From Shewanella kaireitica (GTDB taxonomy: Bacteria; Pseudomonadota; Gammaproteobacteria; Enterobacterales; Shewanellaceae), in contig NZ_JAKIKQ010000021.1 in assembly GCF_023284045.1 (NCBI RefSeq), positions 23,559 to 87,558 on the forward strand: a stretch of 64,000 bases of DNA. The letters run 5' to 3'. The notes beneath the pieces were generated by a model. It searched no databases and was not told the DNA's origin. It saw only the letters and a list, made by a program, of their open reading frames with translations. Position 1 is the stretch's first letter, and each line of letters begins with the position of its first letter. Shown here piece after piece: positions 46,063-54,124 of the stretch. Made by a program: the position numbers and the translations under genes.

Positions 46063-49000
46063 TTGTCATCAAAGCAGTCTGAACAAAGCATTAAACACAG
46101 TTGGTTTGGCCATTTCTTTATGGGTAATCCTAATGCTGTGAAACTTACCCACAGTGGTATTACTTTTCATCGCAGCAAAGGTCTGTTTACGGCAGGATAT
46201 CGTGCAACAAACAGGTCTAAGGAAGATGTTAGCTTCAAATGGCAACAACTAGACTCACCACCAGCTTTTAACTTTAGCGCTTTAGGCTACCTGCTTGGCT
46301 TTACCGTATCGGGTAAGGCTTACCAGCTGCCGTACTTAACCTATCTCGCTCATTATCAATTTGGTAACAAGGCCGCACATCTGTGGGCTACAGGTAATGG
46401 GCAAAGTATCTGTGAGCTGGTGGCTCGAGTTGAACGCAGCATTGCTACCGAATACCTGCGTCAGTCTCGTGTGGATATGATACAGGCCAGAGTTAAGCGT
46501 GAGTATAAACGCTGGTTTCCCTGGTGCGAGAATGCGCCACTGGCCAAGAATATAAAAACAGCGCTAACCAAGTTAAAGCAGATGCATAGCTGGAGCCAAG
46601 CAGATATAGAAAGGCTGCGTGAAAACTATGTTCAAGTACAGCTGATCAAGTTTGCCGATTTCTTTGAGCATGTTGAATCCAACCCTCTGACCGATAAGCA
46701 GCGACGAGCCTGCATAATTGATGATAACAATAATTTGCTACTAGCTGGTGCAGGTACAGGAAAGACCAGCGTTATGGTGGGTCGTGCTGGCTACTTGGTC
46801 AAAAGTGGTCAGGCACAAGCTGATGATATTTTGCTGCTCGCCTATGGCAGAAAAGCCGCTGATGAGATGGATGAACGCATTAAAGAGAAGCTTGGTACAG
46901 ATGATATCAAAGCTAGCACCTTCCATAGTCTAGGTTTAAGAATTATTGCTGAAGTTGAAGGCAAGGTACCTAGTCTGTCTCCTTGGGCTGAGGATGAAAA
47001 AGCCAAAGATAGATGGGTACAAAGCACCCTTGAAACCTTGATTGAAGATGAGGCCTATCGCAAACAGCTGTTTGAGTACTTTAGTCAATACTATTATGTT
47101 GAAAAAAGCCCGTTCGATTTTGAGTCAGAGGGTGAGTATTTCCAGTACTTAACTGACAACGATATTCGCACCCTGAAAGGTGAGCGAGTAAAGAGTTTTG
47201 GCGAGCTATACATTGCAAACTGGTTATTCAGTAATGGTATTGAATACCAGTATGAAGCTAAGTATGAGCATGATGTAAGCAGTGTTGATTTCCGCCAATA
47301 TCAGCCTGACTTCTACCTACCTGACTACGGTGTTTATATTGAGTATTACGGCACTGATGAAGATGATAGCACCGCGCCTTACATCGATAACCTGCAATAT
47401 TTGGAGTCGATAGAATGGAAGCGCCAGCTGCACAAAGAGCATGAGACAGTCTGCCTTGAACTGTTTTACCATCAGCATAAAAAAGATCTGCTCACTCATA
47501 AGCTTGAGCAAGCTATTCAAGCGTTAGTGATTAAAGAGTCCCCTCTCCCCGATGAAGCTATACTGGCGACGCTTAATGAGCTTGGTCGTGTTACTGAATT
47601 AGCTAAGCTGTTCAGTAAGCTAATTGCCTTGTATAAATCAGCTTGTCTTGATAATAACGGGCTAGAGACGGTGTTTAACAATGCAGCTGATGCCAAACAA
47701 ACCCGTAAGGCATTTGAGCTGCTAGAGCCCATATTAAGCCGTTATCAGCAGCACCTGTCAGCCTCAGGCGATATAGATTTTGAGGATATGATTGGTAAAG
47801 CACTTAGCTATCTTCAATATGGGCAATTTATTAGCCCTTGGCGCTATATCATGGTTGACGAGTTTCAAGATATCTCAGAGCCCAGAGCGCGGTTAGTTAA
47901 AGCACTAAGAGATTCAAGCTTACCTGGCAGTAAATCAAAAGCATCTCTATTTTGTGTTGGTGATGACTGGCAAGCAATCTATCGCTTTAGTGGTGCAGAT
48001 GTCAGTTTAACAACTCAATTTATTGAGTATTTCGGCCCTACTGCAAAAACGTACTTAGATCAGACGTTCAGATTCAATAGCAGCATTGGTGATGTAGCAA
48101 CACAGTTTGTGACTAAAAACCCAGTGCAACTTAGAAAAGATATTAGCTCCCTATCGCAGGTCGATTACCCCACGGTTTCATTGATACGGCGAGGCGAGCA
48201 AGAGCCTGCAACGAAAGATGAGCCAAGCCCTAATGCACTTGAACAGGCTTTAAATGCTATCAGCATGCGTGTAAATAATGCTGAAGATAAACTCAGCACT
48301 AAGCTAAAAGCTCAGCCCGTAGTGTATCTGCTTGCTCGCTTCTGGTTTCAGCTACCCGATAGAATTGGATTAAAGCAATTAAAAATGCAGTACCCAAAGC
48401 TGACTATTGAATGTCAGTCTTTTCATGCCTCAAAAGGTAAAGAGGCTGATTACGTGGTGATAATGGGAATGCAAACGGGAAAACATGGCTTCCCATCGAT
48501 GAAAGTCACTCCCCCAATACTGGATGCTTTTCTACCTAAGGCTGAGGTATTTGAGTTTGCAGAGGAACGCCGCCTATTTTATGTCGCACTCACCCGCGCA
48601 AAACACCGCGCATACGTGCTTGCCGATATGACAGATGCTAGCCCATTTGTGGTCGAACTACTGAAGGAAAACTATGCCATTGAGCAAGAGGAGTTCAATA
48701 CCTCTTTAGTACAACAAATTTTTGAAGACATAAGTTGTGTACGCTGTACTACAGGCACACTGAAACCAAGAGTTGGCAACTTTAAATCGTTCTTCTCATG
48801 CTCTCACTTTCCCTTGTGTGACCATAAAGAAGAGGGCTGTGAGGTTTGTGGTAGCCCCATGACACGTAAACGCTTTACAGGCTTTAAGGTATGCGTTAAT
48901 GATACATGTAGCCATACTGCACCTATTTGCAGCGCTTGTGGCGGTGATATGGTACTAAGACCTAGTAGTCGAGGACCTTTCTGGGGTTGCCGCAATTACC

Positions 49001-49071
49001 GAGGCAAAAACAAGCCCAGCTGTAGCCATACCATAGATAAGACAAAACTATGCTTGCCAGGATTAAAGTAA
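46063..49071 (+). CDS. HelD-like SF1 helicase with nuclease-like insert and zinc ribbons
   Basis: 1002 aa. A TTG start at 46063 follows AAAGG. The helicase IV N-terminal domain (WFGHFFMGNPNAVKLTHSGI) precedes UvrD-type motor motifs: Walker A GAGTGKTS (229-236), Walker B IMVDEFQDISE (about 597) and HASKGKEADYV. An insert (about 385-450: SFGELYIANWLF, QPDFYLPDYGVYIEYYG) looks like a restriction-endonuclease fold. The C-terminal about 110 residues contain three or four zinc ribbons like topoisomerase C4 fingers. Likely DNA-processing defence or repair factor. Confidence 0.85.
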   Translation: MSSKQSEQSIKHSWFGHFFMGNPNAVKLTHSGITFHRSKGLFTAGYRATNRSKEDVSFKWQQLDSPPAFNFSALGYLLGFTVSGKAYQLPYLTYLAHYQFGNKAAHLWATGNGQSICELVARVERSIATEYLRQSRVDMIQARVKREYKRWFPWCENAPLAKNIKTALTKLKQMHSWSQADIERLRENYVQVQLIKFADFFEHVESNPLTDKQRRACIIDDNNNLLLAGAGTGKTSVMVGRAGYLVKSGQAQADDILLLAYGRKAADEMDERIKEKLGTDDIKASTFHSLGLRIIAEVEGKVPSLSPWAEDEKAKDRWVQSTLETLIEDEAYRKQLFEYFSQYYYVEKSPFDFESEGEYFQYLTDNDIRTLKGERVKSFGELYIANWLFSNGIEYQYEAKYEHDVSSVDFRQYQPDFYLPDYGVYIEYYGTDEDDSTAPYIDNLQYLESIEWKRQLHKEHETVCLELFYHQHKKDLLTHKLEQAIQALVIKESPLPDEAILATLNELGRVTELAKLFSKLIALYKSACLDNNGLETVFNNAADAKQTRKAFELLEPILSRYQQHLSASGDIDFEDMIGKALSYLQYGQFISPWRYIMVDEFQDISEPRARLVKALRDSSLPGSKSKASLFCVGDDWQAIYRFSGADVSLTTQFIEYFGPTAKTYLDQTFRFNSSIGDVATQFVTKNPVQLRKDISSLSQVDYPTVSLIRRGEQEPATKDEPSPNALEQALNAISMRVNNAEDKLSTKLKAQPVVYLLARFWFQLPDRIGLKQLKMQYPKLTIECQSFHASKGKEADYVVIMGMQTGKHGFPSMKVTPPILDAFLPKAEVFEFAEERRLFYVALTRAKHRAYVLADMTDASPFVVELLKENYAIEQEEFNTSLVQQIFEDISCVRCTTGTLKPRVGNFKSFFSCSHFPLCDHKEEGCEVCGSPMTRKRFTGFKVCVNDTCSHTAPICSACGGDMVLRPSSRGPFWGCRNYRGKNKPSCSHTIDKTKLCLPGLK

Positions 49072-49225
49072 CTGCTAACAAGTTTATAATAATTTGGGAA
49101 TTTATTTTGAGGTTGGTTATCAAATTGTGTGTTATCCACTTGATTCATCAAGTATAAAGCGCAATGATATGGCCGTTTGGAAATGGGGTTCCTTACCAGC
49201 CTTTTCGTGTTATCAAGGATGAAAA

Positions 49226-49825
49226 ATGAAATCAATTTTGAATACTATCGATATTCTTCTGGGGCATCTTGCCGCAGGGATTATGACCTTCTTGCTCTAC
49301 CTTAGCCTTGGAGCTATTGCTACTCTCTTTCTAATTACTATCCCCGTTGGTTTTCTCGAATACCGTTCGGGTATCAATGATTTGGATTTGGCAGAAATAG
49401 GTTCGCTTGCTCTTTTATGCCTTGTTGTTTGGCGGTTTTTTAGTCGAGGGCTGTCACTGCAATGGAGCCGTTGGCAATTGGTTCGACGTTTTATTCATGC
49501 TGTTGCTATTAATGGTTTGATTGTGGCTTTTATCCTGTCTTTCTTATTGGTCGTTAGGCTTGTTACAAAAGGGGAAGTTGAGCTAAGTAGCCTTTATAAA
49601 CTCCATGAGATTACGACTTTTGCATCAAGCTTGATAATGATTGTCACCATCTATGCGGCAGCTCCGCTTTCACCCTTTTACAAAGATGCCCATGATATAA
49701 AGTTGTCTGCAGAAAAGTCTGCATCAGAGGCTGATTCGGATGGCACCCAACATACTGGCACAGATGATTTTGCTGAGGATCTGAAGAATTTTAAAGCTCC
49801 AGACAACCCATGGGAGAAAGCGTAA
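49226..49825 (+). CDS. four-helix membrane protein of unknown function
   Basis: 199 aa with AAGGA upstream. Four hydrophobic segments (about 13-45, 58-75, 87-113, 127-150) precede a polar, acidic C-terminal tail of about 45 residues (SEADSDGTQHTGTDDFAED). The next gene starts on its last stop base. No family recognised. Confidence 0.65.
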   Translation: MKSILNTIDILLGHLAAGIMTFLLYLSLGAIATLFLITIPVGFLEYRSGINDLDLAEIGSLALLCLVVWRFFSRGLSLQWSRWQLVRRFIHAVAINGLIVAFILSFLLVVRLVTKGEVELSSLYKLHEITTFASSLIMIVTIYAAAPLSPFYKDAHDIKLSAEKSASEADSDGTQHTGTDDFAEDLKNFKAPDNPWEKA

Positions 49826-50205
49826 TGAAATACTTAAAGTTAGTTGTGTTATTGATTTTTTCTTTCAGCTTTTCTCTTCAGGCTAAAGAGGCGCCTTTTC
49901 AGGCGGATGATGTCGAGTTCTTACAACAATCTTGCCGTGAAGTGGTGGAGATATTCGAGAATAAAGACCAATCGGGTTCCTATGCTGCGCTTCATACCTC
50001 AATGGCTGAAGCTATGCGAGCTGGTTATTGTATTGGCGTGTTGCAGCAATATAGCAAGCAGTCGCACAGCTGCTACTCGAGTGGCTATAGAAGCAGTAAT
50101 TGGTTTGAGATGGCAAAGACTATTGCCAACATGTCTATGGGTAAACAAGAGCTGCGTAGCTCTCAGGTGAGTAAACTACTTAAGCTGGCATATTGTAATG
50201 GTTAG
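49825..50205 (+). CDS. exported Rap1a/Tai-like small protein
   Basis: 126 aa from the ATG at 49825, overlapping the previous stop by 1 nt. The signal peptide ends around LQAKEAPF. The mature part (FLQQSCREVVEIFENK, AEAMRAGYCIGVLQQ, a helical C-terminus LLKLAYC) resembles the Rap1a/Tai immunity-type fold with its conserved cysteines. Overlaps the next gene by 8 bp. Confidence 0.6.
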   Translation: MKYLKLVVLLIFSFSFSLQAKEAPFQADDVEFLQQSCREVVEIFENKDQSGSYAALHTSMAEAMRAGYCIGVLQQYSKQSHSCYSSGYRSSNWFEMAKTIANMSMGKQELRSSQVSKLLKLAYCNG

Positions 50206-50863
50206 TCGTTTAACCGTACCAGAGGCCATCAGACAGCTGTTTGATATCGATGTCGCGACCCAAAGCCAGCTACTTAAAACTAAAGCTGATTCACTTGTCC
50301 GAAATAAGTTGATAAAAATTGAAACTGAACAGAAGACACATCGACAGGCAAAGTATCTAGCCCCAGGTCAAATGACAGTGCTCTTTAATGCACTGCTGCT
50401 CAATGCTGTATTTCATGATCCTAAGGATGTGAAGCGCATCTTTGAAGATAAATCTTATCGCCAGGAGTGCGCTAAGGCTGTGAGGGTTATGTTTGGCGAA
50501 AGTAATTCTTTGATGGGAATTGCTTTAAGCAATTTGTTAGCCGTCGAGTTTGCTGATTCTCTAGCTGGTGATTTTGATTTATACACAACGAAACTACCCA
50601 ACCCATTTTCAGTATTGCCTCAGTTAGCATTGGGGAAAAATCAAAGTTTATTGCATGCCTTGCTAGCCCAGTCTGCCGCCTTAGAACCCGCCGATAATAT
50701 ACTGCTAGCTTATTTACAAGGCGAAATCGATAAAGCTGCTGAAATGGCAACTCTGATGGATACTGATAATGAAGCGGTAACTCAATTAAAACTTCACATT
50801 GAAAGAACGCTGCGCGAAGCCGCTGAATTTGGTGATTTGCTGGAGCAATTTAGAAAAATGTAA
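50198..50863 (+). CDS. hypothetical cytosolic protein of the module upstream of viperin
   Basis: 221 aa, helical, soluble, with no signal peptide. Starts MVSRLTVPEAIRQLF within the 3' end of the previous gene (8-bp overlap), so the three genes are translationally coupled. The segment IDVATQSQLLKTKADSL could be part of a small helix-turn-helix but is not convincing. No family recognised. Confidence 0.6.
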   Translation: MVSRLTVPEAIRQLFDIDVATQSQLLKTKADSLVRNKLIKIETEQKTHRQAKYLAPGQMTVLFNALLLNAVFHDPKDVKRIFEDKSYRQECAKAVRVMFGESNSLMGIALSNLLAVEFADSLAGDFDLYTTKLPNPFSVLPQLALGKNQSLLHALLAQSAALEPADNILLAYLQGEIDKAAEMATLMDTDNEAVTQLKLHIERTLREAAEFGDLLEQFRKM

Positions 50864-50884
50864 TTTTTTTATTTAAAGTGTTGT

Positions 50885-50927
50885 TAGTGCATTGCACTAG
50901 GTGAATCTGTGTTGGTCATCAACCAAC
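50885..50927. promoter_or_regulatory. inverted repeats in the viperin 5' region
   Basis: TAGTGCATTGCACTA (50885-50899) is a perfect palindrome with one central base; GTTGGT-CATCA-ACCAAC (50911-50927) is a hairpin ending just before the CGGAGA ribosome site. A candidate operator plus a possible translational control hairpin. Confidence 0.6.
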
Positions 50928-50937
50928 GGAGATTACC

Positions 50938-51834
50938 ATGACACAGATTCAAGAACTCGTTATCAACTTCCATATGACCGAAGCGTGCAATTACCGTTGT
51001 GGATATTGTTATGCTACATGGGAAAATAATTGCTCATCTACGGAGCTTCATCATAGTGAAGTAAAGACTAAGCAATTGCTAAAGGATTTGGCCTCGTATT
51101 TCCTTTTCGATAACCCCCTCAGACAACATCTCAATTATCGCTCTGTAAGGATCAACTTTGCTGGTGGCGAACCATTGATGCTGGGGCGTCGCTTTGTCAA
51201 CGCGCTACTTTATGCAAAACAGCTCGGATTTAATACTTCTGTTATTACCAATGGTCATCTATTAACTGCATCTTTGATGCTGAAAACTGCTCCCCACCTC
51301 AATATGCTCGGCTTAAGCTTTGATACTGCAGATAGCTTACTGGCCTCAAACATTGGCCGTACTGACCGAAAAGGTGACAGGCTATCTCCTGAAGATTTAC
51401 TGGAAATCGCTCTGACATATCGCACGCTAAATCCAAATGGTCGCTTTAAGATCAATACAGTTGTTAATGCTTATAACTGGCAAGAAAATCTGGTTGATGT
51501 TATGCAGCAACTGCAGCCAGACAAGTGGAAATTACTACGCGTTTTGCCCGTTCACGAACACAATCTTACCATCACTTCAGAACAGTACAGTTCATATGTC
51601 GAACGTCATTCAAGCCTCTCTCATTTTATTGTTGAAGAAGATAACGATGCTATGTGGCAATCCTATTTAATGATTAACCCTGAAGGTTGTTTTTATCAGA
51701 ACAGTAGTGAGGCAAAAGGCCATTCGCAAAGTAAACCAATCTTAGATGTCGGCGTGGAACATGCTTTTGCCGAAATCGAGTTTAACCTTAAAGCATTTGT
51801 CGGTCGTTATCCTTTAGCGACTAACGTTGCATAA
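50938..51834 (+). CDS. prokaryotic viperin (radical SAM ddhNTP synthase)
   Basis: 298 aa. Radical SAM enzyme: C17-x3-C21-x2-C24 (ACNYRCGYCY), preceded by the viperin-type VINFHMTEACN lead, and NFAGGEP (73-79). Other viperin-like segments are GLSFDTAD, DKWKLLRVLPV and the C-terminal MINPEGCFYQN. Viperins convert NTPs to 3'-deoxy-3',4'-didehydro nucleotides that terminate phage RNA synthesis. No nucleotide kinase gene is adjacent. Its own upstream inverted repeats suggest a separate transcript. Confidence 0.88.
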   Translation: MTQIQELVINFHMTEACNYRCGYCYATWENNCSSTELHHSEVKTKQLLKDLASYFLFDNPLRQHLNYRSVRINFAGGEPLMLGRRFVNALLYAKQLGFNTSVITNGHLLTASLMLKTAPHLNMLGLSFDTADSLLASNIGRTDRKGDRLSPEDLLEIALTYRTLNPNGRFKINTVVNAYNWQENLVDVMQQLQPDKWKLLRVLPVHEHNLTITSEQYSSYVERHSSLSHFIVEEDNDAMWQSYLMINPEGCFYQNSSEAKGHSQSKPILDVGVEHAFAEIEFNLKAFVGRYPLATNVA

Positions 51835-51881
51835 CGTCATTGGCCCATTTTAGGGGATACCTCTGAGTTCCCAGGCAATCT

Positions 51882-52097
51882 ATGGATGTTCCAATGAAAA
51901 AATACAGTAGCGATAAGAATATTAACGTATTGGTTAACAGGCTGATTAATCACTATGGCTGGTCATGTAAAAAAGGCCGACACCCTAAGCTGATCACTCC
52001 TTCAGGGAAGCGTCTGAGTGTTCCGTCTACCCCCAGTGATAAGAGAAGGGCATTTCAAAACTTTAAACATGATGTTCGTCGATTACAGGGGTTTTAA
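51882..52097 (+). CDS. HicA-like small protein
   Basis: 71 aa (67 from the alternative ATG at 51894). The pattern NRLINHYGW...KGRHPKLITPSGKRLSVPSTPSD resembles the dsRBD-like fold of HicA mRNA interferases with a His in the usual loop (GRHPK). No HicB antitoxin follows, so it may be a derived, non-toxin member. 48 bp after viperin. Confidence 0.55.
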   Translation: MDVPMKKYSSDKNINVLVNRLINHYGWSCKKGRHPKLITPSGKRLSVPSTPSDKRRAFQNFKHDVRRLQGF

Positions 52098-52154
52098 CTG
52101 TAGCGGTTGAAACCCCTTAGTAATCGATAACCAACTAACTTGAGGAAAACTAAA

Positions 52155-52295
52155 ATGTCCGATAAAAACCATAAAAGCAATCAGTCAAATGACAACAAAG
52201 GCACTAGCGGTACTAACCAAGCCTACCAGAAGGCGCTAGATAATAGGAGCAATCAGCTCAACCCAAATAATTCACAATATCAACGCAAGAAATAA
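52155..52295 (+). CDS. 46-residue polar protein with NPNN motif
   Basis: MSDKNHKSNQSNDNKGTSG start and LDNRSNQLNPNNSQY end; GAGGAAAA lies upstream. Asn/Gln-rich, probably disordered. It begins 58 bp after the HicA-like gene. The coding call rests on the ribosome site, a sensible stop and the motif shared with the next small gene. Confidence 0.6.
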   Translation: MSDKNHKSNQSNDNKGTSGTNQAYQKALDNRSNQLNPNNSQYQRKK

Positions 52296-52305
52296 GGAGT
52301 AAAGC

Positions 52306-52440
52306 ATGCCTGATTCATCTGATATGAGCGATGATGAGCTTGACCTTTGGTCTGATATTAATAATCCGAATAATGATGCGGATATGGATGACTGGTCTGA
52401 TGCCCATAATCCAAACAATGATGATTATTTAGAAGATTAA
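52306..52440 (+). CDS. 44-residue acidic protein with duplicated WSD-NPNN motif
   Basis: AAGGAG lies 6 bases before the ATG. An acidic sequence has two similar units, DLWSDINNPNNDADM and DDWSDAHNPNNDDY. About one third is Asp/Glu. It follows the previous small gene by 10 bp. Could mimic nucleic acid; function unknown. Confidence 0.6.
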   Translation: MPDSSDMSDDELDLWSDINNPNNDADMDDWSDAHNPNNDDYLED

Positions 52441-52483
52441 TAAAGTTATATCGATAAATGAATTGAAAGCTTCCCCCTTTAAA

Positions 52484-52507
52484 GGCGCTACTTTTGTAGC
52501 GTCTTTT
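52484..52507 (+). terminator. terminator of the viperin-end operon
   Basis: GGCGCTAC-TTTT-GTAGCGTC stem (one G-U pair) followed by TTTT. Confidence 0.8.
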
Positions 52508-52681
52508 ATCACTTTAGAGAGCGAAGTACTCAATAGTTAGAACAGACCTTTTCCTACGCCCCCCTAATTGACCAAGCGCTATTGTAGTACTAGTTAGTGA
52601 AGTGTTGATACGAGGATTTTTGAAGCTCAAAATAAGATGAAAACTTCACTGATGCATGTGTTACACAGCTTACAGAATGGT

Positions 52682-52700
52682 ACTAATGTGGTGACTAAAA
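52682..52700 (+). promoter_or_regulatory. right-end arm-type integrase site
   Basis: ACTAATGTGGTGACTAAAA matches the left-end copy at 25664-25682 with few changes, 70 bp inside attR. Between 52508 and 52769 nothing else is apparent. Confidence 0.55.
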
Positions 52701-52769
52701 TAAGACTCCGCGAGCTAAATAGACAGAAAGACATTGTTTACAAACAATATAAGAACAACGATACACATT

Positions 52770-52790
52770 CAGATCCAAAACGTAGAATAG
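52770..52790 (+). repeat. attR, the displaced yicC 3' end
   Basis: CAGATCCAAAACGTAGAATAG repeats attL, again spelling QIQNVE and a stop but with GAA. This is most likely the chromosome's original end of yicC; its former terminator follows at 52828. Confidence 0.9.
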
Positions 52791-52827
52791 TGTAAGCAAC
52801 TCGCTTTGCAGCATTAGTGAAACTTGT

Positions 52828-52849
52828 GAAGCTCTATTTTTAGGGCTTC
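52828..52849 (+). terminator. hairpin probably serving yicC before integration
   Basis: GAAGCTCTA-TTTT-TAGGGCTTC (one G-U), then a short T-rich tail, 40 bp past attR. It matches the position expected of yicC's original terminator; the element supplies its own at 25571. Confidence 0.55.
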
Positions 52850-52923
52850 TTCTAACATTCTCTTAGGCTGTGCACCTAAGCTCTACCGACAACATAGCGC
52901 AGTGGTTAACTCAGGATTAGCAA

Positions 52924-52952
52924 TTGACTCGTGTGTTGAAAACTCATAATGT
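52924..52952 (+). promoter_or_regulatory. predicted promoter of the ArsR-family gene
   Basis: TTGACT, 17-bp spacer, TAATGT, ending 27 bp before the ATG. The leader is only about 20 nt and has no clear Shine-Dalgarno. Confidence 0.6.
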
Positions 52953-52979
52953 AACCGCAAATTTTTACCTAAGCCTCTC

Positions 52980-53351
52980 ATGTCTATTCAAATTGAACCT
53001 ATAAGCTTGTTTAAGTCGTTATCGGACAATATTCGACTCTCTATTCTACTGCTGCTGCAGGCAGAAGAAGAATTGTGCGTATGTGAATTTAGTGAAGCAT
53101 TAGACGAAATCCAGCCAAAAATTTCGCGCAATTTGGCACTGCTTAAAAAAGTTGGCCTAGTGGTTAATCGTCGTCAAGGGCAATGGATTTACTACTCTAT
53201 CAACAAGCAGTTGCCGCAGTGGGCAACCCAGGTTTTGCTAGAAACTTATAGCGGTAATCGGGAACACATTGCCACTCCATTGGCCAAGCTCAATAAAATC
53301 GGCGCGAACAAAGATCGCCCAATGATCCTCTGTAAAGGTAGTTCCAAATAA
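52980..53351 (+). CDS. arsR: ArsR-family metalloregulator
   Basis: 123 aa. Winged-helix repressor with the arsenic-binding motif ELCVCEF (C33, C35) in the region equivalent to ArsR of E. coli, followed by a recognition helix (ISRNLALLKKVGLV). C-terminal tail includes Cys in ILCKGSSK. It converges with arrB, which suggests arsenic-responsive control in this locus. Inducer is inferred from the motif. Confidence 0.8.
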   Translation: MSIQIEPISLFKSLSDNIRLSILLLLQAEEELCVCEFSEALDEIQPKISRNLALLKKVGLVVNRRQGQWIYYSINKQLPQWATQVLLETYSGNREHIATPLAKLNKIGANKDRPMILCKGSSK

Positions 53352-53388
53352 AAAAGTGAGTCACTCCCCTGTAGGAATAACTCACTTA
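53349..53388 (-). terminator. terminator of arrAB
   Basis: AAGTGAGT / ACTCACTT stem with an 18-base loop and, on the minus strand, a T-run. It overlaps the end of arsR. Confidence 0.6.
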
Positions 53389-53408
53389 TGCTGCTTTACG
53401 TTAGCGTT

Positions 53409-54113
53409 TTAGTAGAGTGTTTTTACATTAAAACTGCGTATGTAGTACACATTAGGATTAGTGTTAGCATCTAGATTTAACTGCTGCGTTTTATGCAGCG
53501 CGATTAATCTAGCCGCCTCACTTTGCGGATCATCTAGGTCACCAAATACTCTAGCGTTTGACGGACAAGCTGATACACAAGCTGGGTTCAGCCCTTGATC
53601 CAACCGATGATCACAGAAAGTACACTTCTCAGTAGTGCGTCTTGAACGCGTCACTGGGTAGGTATCGCCTCGCTCAGGATTCAAGTAAGGCACAACTTTA
53701 TTATCGACTTTTTTCAGCAACATATATGGAGAAGCAGTTGCTCCTTCAAGCAATGCTTGGTCATCTTGCCATTTTCGATGCGGTTTTTGCTTGTTATAGC
53801 TAATCACCCCATATGGACAAGCACGCATACATTTACGACAACCAATACACTTGTCGTTATCTTGTAAGGTTAGGCCACGCTTATCTTTGTACATCGCTCC
53901 TGTGGGACAAACCTTGACACAGGCCGCATCGCTACAGTGGTTACACATAGTTGGCACGTAGCTATATTTTACATCAGGGAAGCGCCCTTCTGTCATATTT
54001 AGATGGCTGGACCATTGGATCCCATCAGGGGTGTTGTTTTCTGTTTTACAGGCTAAATCACAACCGCCGCAACCTACACATTTTTGTAGATCGATTACCA
54101 TTCCGAGTCTCAT
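53409..54113 (-). CDS. arrB: ArrB-like four-cluster ferredoxin subunit
   Basis: 234 aa, the length I recall for ArrB of Shewanella. DMSO-reductase-family electron-transfer subunit with Cys motifs for four [4Fe-4S] clusters: CVGCGGCDLAC, CNHCSDAACVKVCP, CIGCRKCMRACP and CTFCDHRL...ACVSACP. It transfers electrons from the quinone pool side to ArrA. It begins 11 bp after arrA, so they form one operon. Confidence 0.8.
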   Translation of the reverse strand: MRLGMVIDLQKCVGCGGCDLACKTENNTPDGIQWSSHLNMTEGRFPDVKYSYVPTMCNHCSDAACVKVCPTGAMYKDKRGLTLQDNDKCIGCRKCMRACPYGVISYNKQKPHRKWQDDQALLEGATASPYMLLKKVDNKVVPYLNPERGDTYPVTRSRRTTEKCTFCDHRLDQGLNPACVSACPSNARVFGDLDDPQSEAARLIALHKTQQLNLDANTNPNVYYIRSFNVKTLY

Positions 54114-54124
54114 AATCTCTTACC

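Larger units (their letters stand above)
25521..52786. mobile_element. integrated defence element of about 27 kb in the 3' end of yicC
   Basis: Bounded by a 17-bp perfect direct repeat (25521-25537 and 52770-52786; 20 of 21 matches when extended). It contains a P4-type integrase next to attL, AlpA-like regulators, a YagK/YfjJ-type protein and a run of + strand defence genes. Arm-type repeats occur near both ends. No conjugation or virion genes are seen, so it is an integrative island or satellite, not an ICE or complete prophage. Several early genes are noticeably AT-rich compared with the flanks. Confidence 0.9.

Noticed and set aside
51882..52097. Complete HicAB toxin-antitoxin pair
   Set aside because: No HicB-like gene follows; the next ORFs are tiny NPNN-motif proteins.
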